From Bacteroidales bacterium (GTDB lineage: Bacteria; Bacteroidota; Bacteroidia; Bacteroidales; Prolixibacteraceae): a stretch of DNA of 49,462 bases. The stretch spans positions 1 through 49,462 of the forward strand of contig JAISSS010000027.1 in NCBI GenBank assembly GCA_031272965.1. The letters are read 5' to 3'. The notes under the pieces were generated by a model. The model saw only the letters and a program-made list of their open reading frames with translations. It did not search any database and had not been told where the DNA came from. Each line of letters begins with the position of its first letter. The first letter of the stretch is position 1. Positions 17,436 through 26,289 of this stretch are shown one piece after another. A program made the translations under genes and the position numbers.

Positions 17436-18329
17436 TTATTCCTGGCTATATTTTTGGAACTGTTCTTTAATTTTGGCGGTGGCAGCGTCGCCGGTATGAA
17501 CCAATGTTCTAAATCGGAGGGTAGTGGCGTCGCCTTTGGCAAATTTTGTTGTTTTGCCGTCTTGCGGCCAGAACAGTGGGGTAGGGGAGAAGAAGCCGTA
17601 GTCACGGGTGAACCATTTGTAGGGGTATCCGTAGTTTGACGGGTGTTGCAGGATAGCCACGCCTTCCACTTTGCCCTGGCGGGCGCCGTAGCAGTCAATC
17701 CATGCAGAGGGTTCTCCGAAAGTGCCTTTCTCGCTTTTTTTACCTTCGGCATTGAGCATCGTTCCGCCGTTAATCACGGCAATGTCGGGGTCAACGCGGA
17801 TGCTGAACAGCGAGTGGTTGGTTTTCTGGATTGTTATGTCAAGCAGCGCTTCGAGGGTGATGTCGAAGTCGAGCTGGTACAGTTCTTTGGAGGGTGCCGT
17901 GATTGTGATTTTGCGCAGGTCTTTGATGGGGGCCTGTGCGCCGGGGCGTTTCCAGATGCACTCGTTGCGGATGACCACCGTGTCGGGGCCGTTTTTGACT
18001 ATTTCTGCGCTGAGCGACACTATTTGGCCGCGGTCGAGGCCTTCCTGCCAATAGTTGCCGCCATTAACGAGGTCGCTGCCGAAGAACACCGAGCTGTGAT
18101 GCGGGTAGTTGCCGTTGCGCATTGACGTTACCGATGCGCCGGACGGACCGTTAAGCGGGAAAAAGAACGGGTATTTCTCTTCCGCGCTGAAGATGTAGTT
18201 TGTAAACAGGGCGCCGCCGATGTTCACCTCGATGCGCGAGCCGATTTTTGTCGCGCCAAGTTTGACCTGTCCGCCCGCATATCGGGCAGACAGGACCAAA
18301 CATATAACAACCAAAGATATTTTTCTCAT
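17436..18329 (-). CDS. PmoA-like (DUF6807) exported protein
   Basis: The 297-residue protein starts with a signal peptide ending AGGQ. The motifs NGNYPHHSSVFFGSD, FGEPSAWIDCYG and GVAILQHPSNYGYPYKWF-like strands are typical of the family named after 'methane oxygenase PmoA' (PF14100/DUF6807). In Bacteroidota it is usually an all-beta protein next to carbohydrate-use genes and has no link to methane oxidation. The exact role is unestablished; a carbohydrate-binding or mutarotase-like fold is likely. It is the last gene of the leftward SusC/SusD locus, 53 bases after the DUF4998-type lipoprotein. Confidence 0.78.
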   Translation of the reverse strand: MRKISLVVICLVLSARYAGGQVKLGATKIGSRIEVNIGGALFTNYIFSAEEKYPFFFPLNGPSGASVTSMRNGNYPHHSSVFFGSDLVNGGNYWQEGLDRGQIVSLSAEIVKNGPDTVVIRNECIWKRPGAQAPIKDLRKITITAPSKELYQLDFDITLEALLDITIQKTNHSLFSIRVDPDIAVINGGTMLNAEGKKSEKGTFGEPSAWIDCYGARQGKVEGVAILQHPSNYGYPYKWFTRDYGFFSPTPLFWPQDGKTTKFAKGDATTLRFRTLVHTGDAATAKIKEQFQKYSQE

Positions 18330-18382
18330 TAAAAACTTATTTTTACTAATTGAAATTCAGATACAAAGATAGCTGTTTTTTT

Positions 18383-19546
18383 TTACAGGGTGTATGCCCC
18401 CACTTCGGGGACGAAGATATTTTTTGTGTTGCCGGAAGCTGTCAATGCGGTAATCCTGAAATACCGGCCGGTTTTTGCGTCCGGAAATTCGAAGAACTGC
18501 ACGACGTTGGCAACATTTTGTACCAGATACGGGTTTGCCCGCACCGGTGTCCAGGTTACGCCGTCTGTGCTGACCGCTATTTCTATGGAACTTGGCGTTT
18601 CGTTTCTTACGGAGGCGAAGGTCATGGTTACGCCGTTAAAAGTGATTACGCTGCCCATGTCTATTTGCAGCCAGTGGGGATAGTCCTGCTGGGAGAGGGC
18701 GACGCCCGTCTCTTTATGAGTGCCGCCGATTTCGTTGACCCAGGCGGTTGACATGCTGCCGTCGATGGTATAGGAAGGGGGGCGCCATGAGCTGCCTGAC
18801 CGGGCGTCGAAGCTGGAAGCGGTGGCGGTCCAGGCATTACGTGACAGGATTTTCAGCCCTCGAGCCTTGACGGATACAGGTGCAGTGTAGAATGTGTCAA
18901 TTGCTTGTGGCTCAGGTATATATACGGTTGTATATTCTAAATACGGGTCAGTGTCGAAGTCGAAGTCGTCAATATATGTACTGTCGGCGTCTGCGGCAAT
19001 ATTCAGGACGGTGTTGTCGCCGGAGGTTGACAGGTATGTCAGCTTGACGCCCAGCGATGTGTCGTCCACGTTGCCCCAGGCGATAGCCAGCACCCCGTCT
19101 TCGTAGGCGGCGCTTTTGAGCAGCTTGTTAAGCAGGGTCTTTTCGTAGCTGTCGCCATACACTTTACCGGTAACGTTGACAGGAACCGAGCGGTTGCTTT
19201 GCCTGTCGAAGGTATAGATGGTGAAGGAATACGGGCCTTCGGGCATGTTGGTGAGTGTGGCGCTGACCATGTCGGTGTTGCCGGTGGCGTTAATCTGCAC
19301 GACCGAAGAATCGGCGTCGTAGTTCCAATAGATTCTGGCGGTGGCCACATTGGGGTCGTTAAAGATTTGCCAGTCTAAGCGGATGCGGTTCTTACCGGGG
19401 AATACGGCGACGGAATCGGCGGCGGCGGGATAGATTCTCTCTCCGTCGCTCCACAGGTCGCGGTAGGTGTTATCCATGCTGGTGCATGAGAGGGCCAGCA
19501 TACATGCGGTCAAATATAAACTTTTGGTTAAATTAAGAGTCTTCAT
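18383..19546 (-). CDS. Surface lipoprotein, DUF4998 plus F5/8 type C (discoidin) domain
   Basis: The 387-residue lipoprotein (lipobox LALSC, Cys21) is in the SusE/SusF position of the locus. Residues about 22-220 are DUF4998-like, with an early MDNTYRDLWSDGERIYP segment and the paired strands GKNRIRLDWQIFNDPNV and YSFTIYTFDRQSNRS. The last about 150 residues form a discoidin/F5-8C carbohydrate-binding module, recognised by DYPHWLQIDMGSVITFNGV and TGRYFRITALTAS. It probably binds the target glycan at the cell surface. It lies 12 bases after the preceding lipoprotein gene. Confidence 0.85.
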   Translation of the reverse strand: MKTLNLTKSLYLTACMLALSCTSMDNTYRDLWSDGERIYPAAADSVAVFPGKNRIRLDWQIFNDPNVATARIYWNYDADSSVVQINATGNTDMVSATLTNMPEGPYSFTIYTFDRQSNRSVPVNVTGKVYGDSYEKTLLNKLLKSAAYEDGVLAIAWGNVDDTSLGVKLTYLSTSGDNTVLNIAADADSTYIDDFDFDTDPYLEYTTVYIPEPQAIDTFYTAPVSVKARGLKILSRNAWTATASSFDARSGSSWRPPSYTIDGSMSTAWVNEIGGTHKETGVALSQQDYPHWLQIDMGSVITFNGVTMTFASVRNETPSSIEIAVSTDGVTWTPVRANPYLVQNVANVVQFFEFPDAKTGRYFRITALTASGNTKNIFVPEVGAYTL

Positions 19547-19558
19547 AATCAGTACTGT

Positions 19559-20809
19559 TTATTCGGTTTCGATATCGCCCCAGAAGGCTATTTCGGAGAG
19601 GTACATGTACGTAACTCCGCCCCAGTTCTGTAGCAGTTTTACGCGGACGTATTTGACGGGGGAATTGTCGGTGAACTCGAAGTCTTCGCCGTCGTAGCAG
19701 GCATATTGGATGTCTTCGTCTGTCCAGCGGGCGTCGCCGGAGGGTTTATAGGAATCGAATCTGCCCAGCAGTTGCCAGTTCTCCCAGCTGCCGTCGATTG
19801 GGGGGGCATTGGAGCCATATATTTCGATGAGTTTTGGGGCGCCGTTTGAATATTGGCCGTCGGAGCCTGTGCCGGAGCTGGCGGCTAAGCGGTGCCACAG
19901 CTTCATGCGGCTCAGGCGGGCAGTAACGCCTAAGTCTAAGGTGAACCATTGCGGGATGGGGGTGTTCGGTTTGGTGTGGAATGCGGCAGTGCTGCCCCAT
20001 ACGCCGTCCCAGACGGTTTCGAGGCGGTAGCTGTCGCTCATGTGCGGCTCGTAGGTGTCGCTCGGCAGATGCACTGCGGCGAACTTCAGCCGGTCTAACT
20101 GCTGCTCATACCACGGGGTTACGGCCACAAACAGCGTGTCCGACTTGTTGCTCCAGCGGTCGAGTGTATAGACGGCAAATGTCCGCTCGTCAGTGGAGAA
20201 CCCGCGAATGGAGAACTGCCCTTCGGGGGCCTTCGTATAGTACGTATAGACCTGATAATAGTCGCCGACGGAATCGGTAGTCAGCACTATTAATTTGAGG
20301 TCGGCTTTACTCTCGTTGGCGAAGTTCACTTTTGCCCCGCCGAAAGTGGCCTCTATTTCCAGCGAATTGTAGGTTGCGCTGTAAGGCGGGGTCTGCGGGG
20401 TTATTTCTACGGTTTTCGGGGCCGATTTTTTGCCGCTGTGCGACACGCTGTAGAGCGTGATGTTGCGCGTTTTTGTGTCGGCGAAGCCTTCCACTGTGAT
20501 GCTGTTGCTGTAAACCGAAGCTTTTTTGTTGTGCAGGATGCCGTCTTCGAGTTCGTATTCGGCCACCACATACATAATATTGCTGTTTTTGGGCAGAGTG
20601 TAGGTGATAGTGGCGCCGCCGGGGATTCCTGTGGCGTTCACGTCGCTGACTTCGGCGGGGGTGACGTCGTCGGGAACCGGTACGCCCTTGTCGATTTCTT
20701 CGCAGGAGGCCAGCATCATGGCGAAGGCCAGCAGTAGCGGGGCGCAACAGGCGGTCAGTATGGTTGTGCTGCGCTTTCGGTTGTTGGCGGTATCAGGAAT
20801 TTGTTTCAT
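19559..20809 (-). CDS. Surface lipoprotein, DUF4959/DUF5126/DUF5000 (F5/8C-like)
   Basis: With the start at ATG 20809-20807 the product is about 416 residues with lipobox LASC (Cys36). The frame is open further upstream to 20923, but that would overlap the SusD gene by 67 bases and bury the signal peptide, so I prefer 20809. Domain order is DUF4959 (DDVTPAEVSDVNATGIPGGA), a middle fibronectin-like DUF5126 part (FSTDERTFAVYTLDRWSNKS), and a C-terminal DUF5000/discoidin-like module (PQWFTLDLGVTARLSRMKLW to the end). Such lipoproteins accompany SusC/SusD pairs and are thought to capture glycans at the surface. Confidence 0.82.
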   Translation of the reverse strand: MKQIPDTANNRKRSTTILTACCAPLLLAFAMMLASCEEIDKGVPVPDDVTPAEVSDVNATGIPGGATITYTLPKNSNIMYVVAEYELEDGILHNKKASVYSNSITVEGFADTKTRNITLYSVSHSGKKSAPKTVEITPQTPPYSATYNSLEIEATFGGAKVNFANESKADLKLIVLTTDSVGDYYQVYTYYTKAPEGQFSIRGFSTDERTFAVYTLDRWSNKSDTLFVAVTPWYEQQLDRLKFAAVHLPSDTYEPHMSDSYRLETVWDGVWGSTAAFHTKPNTPIPQWFTLDLGVTARLSRMKLWHRLAASSGTGSDGQYSNGAPKLIEIYGSNAPPIDGSWENWQLLGRFDSYKPSGDARWTDEDIQYACYDGEDFEFTDNSPVKYVRVKLLQNWGGVTYMYLSEIAFWGDIETE

Positions 20810-20856
20810 AGCGGGTATATATATATTAAGTTCATAATTCATGATATTAAAATGTT

Positions 20857-22779
20857 TTATTTCCATCCGGGATTTTGCACTAATGTTGGATTTGCAAGGA
20901 TACAGTTTTCGTTCAGCGGCCACAGGTAGTCGCGGGTGTTGAACGTCTGATTTTCCACTAATCTTTCGCGGTAGTATCCCTGTTCCGAGCTTTGGTCATA
21001 GTCCCATCCGGTTATTGCGCTGTTCCATTCGGTGGTTCCTGTTTTCCAGCGGCGCACGTCCCAGAATCGGGAGCCTTCGAAGGCGAGCTCTATGGTTCTT
21101 TCGCGGTGGATGATTTCCCTCATGCCTTCCTGGGTGGTAAACTTTGTGGACGTGGTGTAGTTTGTCCAGGCGTCTTCCACAGTGGGCAGTCCGGCGCGTG
21201 TGCGGATGGTGTTTACGTAGTTATACACGTCAGGGTCGGGGTTGTCATAGACCTCGTTGAGGGCTTCGGCATAGAGCAGGTAGAGGTCGGCTAATCTGAT
21301 GACCGGCCAGGGGTAGTTTTCGGTGGTATAGGTGCTGCTGGTGCCGACCACGGCGCTCAGATAATGCACATATTTTTTCGGGTATATGCCGGTGGTATTG
21401 TAGGAATCCTTATTGATAGGGGATGCGGCCTGTCCTGCTTTGCATTGCAGATAGAGGATGTCGGAGCCTTTGTCGTTGTTATGTCCCTGTCCATACCATA
21501 TTCCGCCGTCGAATCCCAGCCATGCGTAGTAGCGGGGTTCGCGCCGGAAGTTCAGCTGTGCGGTGATGTATCCCTGCTTTATGTAGAAGCGGTCGTCGGA
21601 TTCGCTTTCGCGCAGGGAGAATCGGTTGGCATAGTCCCAGGATGTGTCTTCGGTAATTGGGACGCCATTTTCGGAGTAGAACATTTCGGCCATTTTCAGG
21701 GGGACGCCGATGTTTCCGGTGGCACCGGTATTGGCCACCAATGCGGGGTCGAGGCCGCGCGGGTGAGCATTGCGCTGCAGGCCGCTGTTAGTCATCCAGC
21801 TGTTGGTATTTCCCCAGATGATTTCGGAGTTCCACTTGTCGCAGAAGGCGTTGCGCAGGGTCAGCTGCTGTATTGTGGTGTCAGAGAGTGCATCCATCTG
21901 CATGTATCCGGGGGTAAATACATAGAGTTTATGTCCTATCGAATCGCAATAGTCGATAGCTTTTTTGCAGGCGGTGGCGGCTAATTCCCACTTTTTGGGG
22001 TCTTCTGTGGTGTTGAACAGCGGGGTTCCGTCGTGGTTTGTAAAACCTCTGTAATCGCTGTTGCCGTTGAACAGCGGGCTGGCGGCCGTAACGAGCGCTT
22101 TGGCCTTTATAGACAGGCATATTGCTTTGGTGATGCGTCCCAGTTCGGAGACGTCATACTGAATCTGGTCGGGCAGGTCCCGATATGCCTCGTCGAGCAG
22201 CGTGATGATATAGTCGAAGCACTCGTCCACCGGTGAGCGGGGGATTTTCACCTCGTCAGGGGAGGCCGAAACGGGCAGGTTGCTCTTTATCAGCACTACC
22301 GGGCCGTAGCATTGCACTAACCACAGGTGGTAATATGCCTTGAGGAACTTGGCTTCGGCGGTCCAGCGCCGTCTCTCTGACGGGTCCATGTCCGGCACGG
22401 CCTCGATATTTTCGAGCAGGACGTTGCATTGGCGGATGCCTTCGTAGAGGTCTTTACCGCCGTTACCGCCCTGCCATTCGTTGAGGTAGGGGTTTACGAC
22501 TTTCTGGGCACCCCGTGCGATGTATGCGGCATTGTTGTTATTGGTGATGTTGAGCCACAGCTCGTCGCAGCCCAGAATGCCCGGGTCTTCCGCGATAGTG
22601 CCGTGGTCGGGCATGTAGGAATAGCAGGTAAACAGGAACCGCTCGGCCGTGCTGCGCATGCGGAAGGCGTAGTCGATGGTGGCGATATTGTCGGGGGTAA
22701 CGTCCAAATAGTCGTTGCACGAGCACAATTGCAGGGCAAAAGTGAAGATGATTAAACGTTTCAGGGGTATATTTTTCAT
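20857..22779 (-). CDS. SusD/RagB-family nutrient-binding lipoprotein
   Basis: The product is about 640 residues from ATG 22779. The lipobox is LCSC (Cys21), followed by the classic NDYLDVTPD. SusD hallmarks include WTAEAKFLKAYYHLWLV (TPR-like helices), the R-P-V-V-like block CYGPVVLIKSNLPV, and the C-terminal YPWPVIRLADLYLLYAEALNE and ELAFEGSRFWDVRRWK. It forms the lid of the SusC transporter and binds oligosaccharide or other polymer at the surface. An in-frame ATG at 22803 would add 8 residues before the signal. It sits 26 bases after susC. Confidence 0.93.
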   Translation of the reverse strand: MKNIPLKRLIIFTFALQLCSCNDYLDVTPDNIATIDYAFRMRSTAERFLFTCYSYMPDHGTIAEDPGILGCDELWLNITNNNNAAYIARGAQKVVNPYLNEWQGGNGGKDLYEGIRQCNVLLENIEAVPDMDPSERRRWTAEAKFLKAYYHLWLVQCYGPVVLIKSNLPVSASPDEVKIPRSPVDECFDYIITLLDEAYRDLPDQIQYDVSELGRITKAICLSIKAKALVTAASPLFNGNSDYRGFTNHDGTPLFNTTEDPKKWELAATACKKAIDYCDSIGHKLYVFTPGYMQMDALSDTTIQQLTLRNAFCDKWNSEIIWGNTNSWMTNSGLQRNAHPRGLDPALVANTGATGNIGVPLKMAEMFYSENGVPITEDTSWDYANRFSLRESESDDRFYIKQGYITAQLNFRREPRYYAWLGFDGGIWYGQGHNNDKGSDILYLQCKAGQAASPINKDSYNTTGIYPKKYVHYLSAVVGTSSTYTTENYPWPVIRLADLYLLYAEALNEVYDNPDPDVYNYVNTIRTRAGLPTVEDAWTNYTTSTKFTTQEGMREIIHRERTIELAFEGSRFWDVRRWKTGTTEWNSAITGWDYDQSSEQGYYRERLVENQTFNTRDYLWPLNENCILANPTLVQNPGWK

Positions 22780-22805
22780 AATTGTATGCATTTTACGGTT
22801 CATAA

Positions 22806-25800
22806 TCAGAATGATACTTGAAGGCCGATGTTAAACACTTTTTGGATGGGGTATCCTAATCCGTTGCCGCCCATCTCCACGTCCCACAGCTTGAAATTGC
22901 TCCACACGAGGGGGTTTGTGGTTTGCAGATAGAGGCGACATTTCTTCATGAGCAGCTTGTCCAGGGTTCGTTGGGACAGGCTGTATCCTATTTCCACCTG
23001 TTTGAGGCGCAGGAACGAGCCGTCGCGCATAAACCAGGTAGATGTCTGATAGTTATTGGTATTTCCGTCGCCGGTGGTGCTGAAGCGGGGCCACAGGGCA
23101 TAGATGTTTTGGTTGTCTTCGCTCCAGTGGTCGGCGGCGTAGGCAGCCAGCAGCTGATTCTGCGGCCAGCCGGACAGCGATTCACCGCTGTATCGAAATT
23201 CCATGAACGGGGCGGTGGCCTGCGCATTAATCCAGAACGATTCGCGGGCAAGTCCCTGAAAGAACACCGAGAAGTCGAAGCCTTTGTAGCCTGCGGAGAA
23301 GCCGAATCCATAGACTATTTCGGGCGAGGTAGGGTAGCCTATCGGGGCGCGGTCCAAGTCGGTTATCTGGCCGTCGTTGTTGACATCCCTGAACTTGATG
23401 TCGCCGCCCTGATATTTACCGTAGTTCTGCACGGGCGATTTGGCGGCTTCGGCATCGTCAATAAACAGGCGTTCTGCCAGCAGCCCCCACGTCTGGTTGA
23501 TGGAGTATCCCACATGCGAGAGCCACGGCATATTTGTATAGTCGTATTCTTCATATACCTCAAACTGGCTGGCGGCATACGTGAAGTTGGCGCGGGCCTG
23601 TAGCCACAGGTCCTTGTTGAACGACTTGTTATAATCCACCGACAGGTCGATGCCTTTAGCTCTGGCTTCGCCGATGTTTGTGCGCGGCTGTGCCGACAGG
23701 CCCATTTCGGCGGGCGTGGCGGCGCGGGTCTGCAGGATATTTGTTCGATGCTCCTTATACAGGTCTAACTGGACTTCGATGGTTTTAAACAGGCCGAGTT
23801 CCAGGCCGAGGTTTGTTTTCAGCGCCTTCTCCCACGTGATTGCGGGGTCAGAATAGCGGCTGATAGACATGCCGTTACGCTGGTAGTTGTTCTGGTCGCG
23901 TCCGAAGGAGGCGCCGTAGCTGGAGTTGTTCATATTGACCTCTGAGAGGTACATGAAGCGGTCGGACGAGCTGCCGATAGCGTCGTTTCCGGTAAGCCCT
24001 TCGGTGAACTTGATTTTCAGGTTTGAGACGGTCTCTTTCAGGGGCGTCCAGAATTCCTCGTTAGACACTAACCAGCCCACACCTACGGACGGGAAGAATC
24101 CCCACCGGTGGCTTTCATGGAACCGCTCGGAGGCATTGTAGCCGAAGTTGAACTCTGTGAAATAGCGGTTGTCGTAGGCGTAAGTTGCGCGGCCTGCGAA
24201 TCCCACGTTGCGGTATGGCAGCGACGATTGCAGGGATGATACCTCGCCGGTGAGCTGGTTTTGTACCATAAACACTAACAGGCCGCTGACCGCATGAGTG
24301 TCTTTATAGGTCTGTGAGAAGTTCAGCGCCGATTCCGAATAGAAGTTGGTGGAGATGGTGCGGCTGCCCGGCACATAGTTGAGCCATTCGGTGCCGCTGT
24401 CCTCATTGAGTATTATCAGTTTATAGGTATTTGCCCGCTGGTCATAGCTGGTGGCCTGATACCAGAACGGGGTATATTGGCGGGTAACGTCGAAGTAGGC
24501 GTTGCGGGTGGTGCTGGCTAAAATCCGGAAATCAAGCCCTTTTATCAGCGCCGACAAGTCCTGTCGCACCTCGAACTGTGCCGACATGTTTGAGCGGGAG
24601 TAGTCCATATAGCCTTTCACCATGTCGGCATACGGATTCAGGTAGGGATAGTGGTCGTCGTCCTGGTAGTTGCCGAACATGATGTGTTTCACGTAGAGAT
24701 GTTCCTCGTCAATGGGGTAGTAGGCGGGGAACATTACGGGGTTTGTGCGCATCACATTGCGATAGACTTGTGTGCCGCTGCCGATAGGGCCGGTGTATTC
24801 GTCGAAAGTGCCGCTGATTTTGAAGTCCATTTTGGTGCTCTTTGTGATATTGATATTGACATTTGTGCGTAATTGATACGTTTTCAGGTCAATATTGCTG
24901 TTGAAGTTGTTCCGTTTATCTACTTTGAGCAAGCCGTTGTTCTGCACAAAAGAGCCGGCCACGTAGTATCGGGCTACTTTTCCGCCGCCGCTGATGTTGA
25001 GGTTTACGCGCTGGTTGCTGGTATAGTCTTTGAGGAGTTCTTTCCGCCAGTCGGTAACGGGGAATACCACGGGATTTATTCCGGCAATGGTGTTGTCGAT
25101 TTTCTGTTCCTGGTATGGCAGTTTGCCGAGCGGGTCGCGGGTCAGTACGGCCTCGTTATGCATCCGCATGTAAGTGATGGGGTCGGCCAAATCGACGTTA
25201 CGGGTGGGCATTGATATTGAGTTTTCTATTCGCACCTGTATGTTTGCCGGGCCTTCCCGACCCTCTTTGGTTTGGATGAGTATGACGCCGTTGGCGGCCC
25301 GACTTCCATAGAGTGCGGTGGCCGTAGCGTCTTTCATGATGGAGAAGTTCTCAATGTCGTCGATTGACAGCCGTGAGAGGTCGGTAGTGGAGCTCTCTAT
25401 TCCGTCGATGAGAATGAGCGGGTCTTTTTTGTAGCCGAAAGTGGTAACGCCGCGGATGAAGAAGTCGGCATTGTCGGCGCCCGGTTCGCCGCTGCGCTGG
25501 TAGGAGATGACCCCTGCCAGCCGTCCGGCGAAGGCGGTGGTCAGGTTGCTTGACGGCACCCGCAGTGAAGCGGGATTAACCGTAGTGATGGAGCCTATTG
25601 AGGCCTCCTTTTTCTGCGTTCCCAGAGCTACCACGACGACCTCGCCCACTTCGGCGGTTTTCTCGCGCAGCTGGACAAAGAGATTGCCCACAGACCGCAC
25701 GATGATATGGTTATAGACTTGGTAGCCGATGAACGAAACCTGCACTGTGTCGCCCACGTTGCCGCGGATTGTGAACCGTCCGTCAGGGTCGGTGGTCGTC

Positions 25801-26000
25801 CCCAGGGTGGTGCCTTTGATGACCACAGTGGCGCCGGGAATGGGCTGCGGCGTCAGCTCGGAATCGAACACCGACCCGCTGACAGTCTCCCCGCCTTGCT
25901 GGGCAAAGCCATTATAACCGCCCGTCAACATGAATCCCGCAATCATAATGGACTGAATTAACGGCCTTATTTTTGGCCTGTAAGATACGTAGTGTTTCAT
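22806..26000 (-). CDS. SusC/RagA-family TonB-dependent transporter
   Basis: The product is about 1064 residues from ATG 26000; the open frame to 26048 lacks a better start. After a signal peptide ending GFAQQ comes a carboxypeptidase-D-like regulatory domain (VSGSVFDSELTPQPIPGATV to about residue 110). The TonB plug follows, with the signature ILIDGIESSTTDLSRLSIDD and DATATALYGSRAANGVI, and then a large barrel. The family imports oligosaccharides or peptides released at the surface. No glycoside hydrolase, lyase, peptidase or anti-sigma regulator is present in the window, so the substrate is unknown. It is transcribed leftward from a promoter at about 26070-26100. Confidence 0.93.
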   Translation of the reverse strand: MKHYVSYRPKIRPLIQSIMIAGFMLTGGYNGFAQQGGETVSGSVFDSELTPQPIPGATVVIKGTTLGTTTDPDGRFTIRGNVGDTVQVSFIGYQVYNHIIVRSVGNLFVQLREKTAEVGEVVVVALGTQKKEASIGSITTVNPASLRVPSSNLTTAFAGRLAGVISYQRSGEPGADNADFFIRGVTTFGYKKDPLILIDGIESSTTDLSRLSIDDIENFSIMKDATATALYGSRAANGVILIQTKEGREGPANIQVRIENSISMPTRNVDLADPITYMRMHNEAVLTRDPLGKLPYQEQKIDNTIAGINPVVFPVTDWRKELLKDYTSNQRVNLNISGGGKVARYYVAGSFVQNNGLLKVDKRNNFNSNIDLKTYQLRTNVNINITKSTKMDFKISGTFDEYTGPIGSGTQVYRNVMRTNPVMFPAYYPIDEEHLYVKHIMFGNYQDDDHYPYLNPYADMVKGYMDYSRSNMSAQFEVRQDLSALIKGLDFRILASTTRNAYFDVTRQYTPFWYQATSYDQRANTYKLIILNEDSGTEWLNYVPGSRTISTNFYSESALNFSQTYKDTHAVSGLLVFMVQNQLTGEVSSLQSSLPYRNVGFAGRATYAYDNRYFTEFNFGYNASERFHESHRWGFFPSVGVGWLVSNEEFWTPLKETVSNLKIKFTEGLTGNDAIGSSSDRFMYLSEVNMNNSSYGASFGRDQNNYQRNGMSISRYSDPAITWEKALKTNLGLELGLFKTIEVQLDLYKEHRTNILQTRAATPAEMGLSAQPRTNIGEARAKGIDLSVDYNKSFNKDLWLQARANFTYAASQFEVYEEYDYTNMPWLSHVGYSINQTWGLLAERLFIDDAEAAKSPVQNYGKYQGGDIKFRDVNNDGQITDLDRAPIGYPTSPEIVYGFGFSAGYKGFDFSVFFQGLARESFWINAQATAPFMEFRYSGESLSGWPQNQLLAAYAADHWSEDNQNIYALWPRFSTTGDGNTNNYQTSTWFMRDGSFLRLKQVEIGYSLSQRTLDKLLMKKCRLYLQTTNPLVWSNFKLWDVEMGGNGLGYPIQKVFNIGLQVSF

Positions 26001-26069
26001 ACTTTTTCTGTCAAATTTTACGATGATTAGGTCTTTTTTAACTTGCAAAATCGCAACTCAAATTCGGGA

Positions 26070-26100
26070 CAAAAGTACGCAGTCTAAAAGTACCGTACAA
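26070..26100 (-). promoter_or_regulatory. Promoter of the SusC/SusD locus
   Basis: Minus-strand TACTTTTG (plus strand 26070-26077) is a perfect TAnnTTTG -7 box. TTG (plus strand CAA 26098-26100) lies 20 bases upstream as a -33 core. The predicted leader is about 60 bases. Confidence 0.55.
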
Positions 26101-26108
26101 GTACTTTT
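26071..26108. repeat. Three AAAAGTAC half-sites at 15-base spacing
   Basis: AAAAGTAC lies at 26071-26078 and 26086-26093, and its inverse GTACTTTT at 26101-26108. The steps are exactly 15 bases. The last two form an inverted repeat with a 7-base centre across the -33 region of the susC promoter. This may be an operator, although the first copy is also part of the -7 box. Confidence 0.5.
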
Positions 26109-26136
26109 ATTGCAAAAAATGATATTTTTATTGCAA
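26105..26136. repeat. Eleven-base direct repeat at 21-base spacing
   Basis: TTTTATTGCAA occurs at 26105-26115 and again at 26126-26136. The 21-base step is about two helical turns, so a dimeric regulator could bind both from one face. It sits between two divergently transcribed uptake systems. Confidence 0.5.
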
Positions 26137-26260
26137 GTTTCCAACACAATACTGAAATATGTGCAAAATCCGCACCACCCAACCCTTTAATCCCCATTTT
26201 TGATTAGTCCGGCGGAAAATTACATAATAATTTGGGATTTCACAGCTCAAAAAGCCGCCG

Positions 26261-26268
26261 TACTTTTG
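26261..26268 (+). promoter_or_regulatory. Candidate -7 box for the HmuR-like receptor
   Basis: TACTTTTG matches TAnnTTTG, 21 bases before the ATG at 26290. The nearest TTTG upstream (26231-26234) is 26 bases away, longer than usual. Confidence 0.45.
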
Positions 26269-26289
26269 CAGTGTAATTTATAACGTCGC

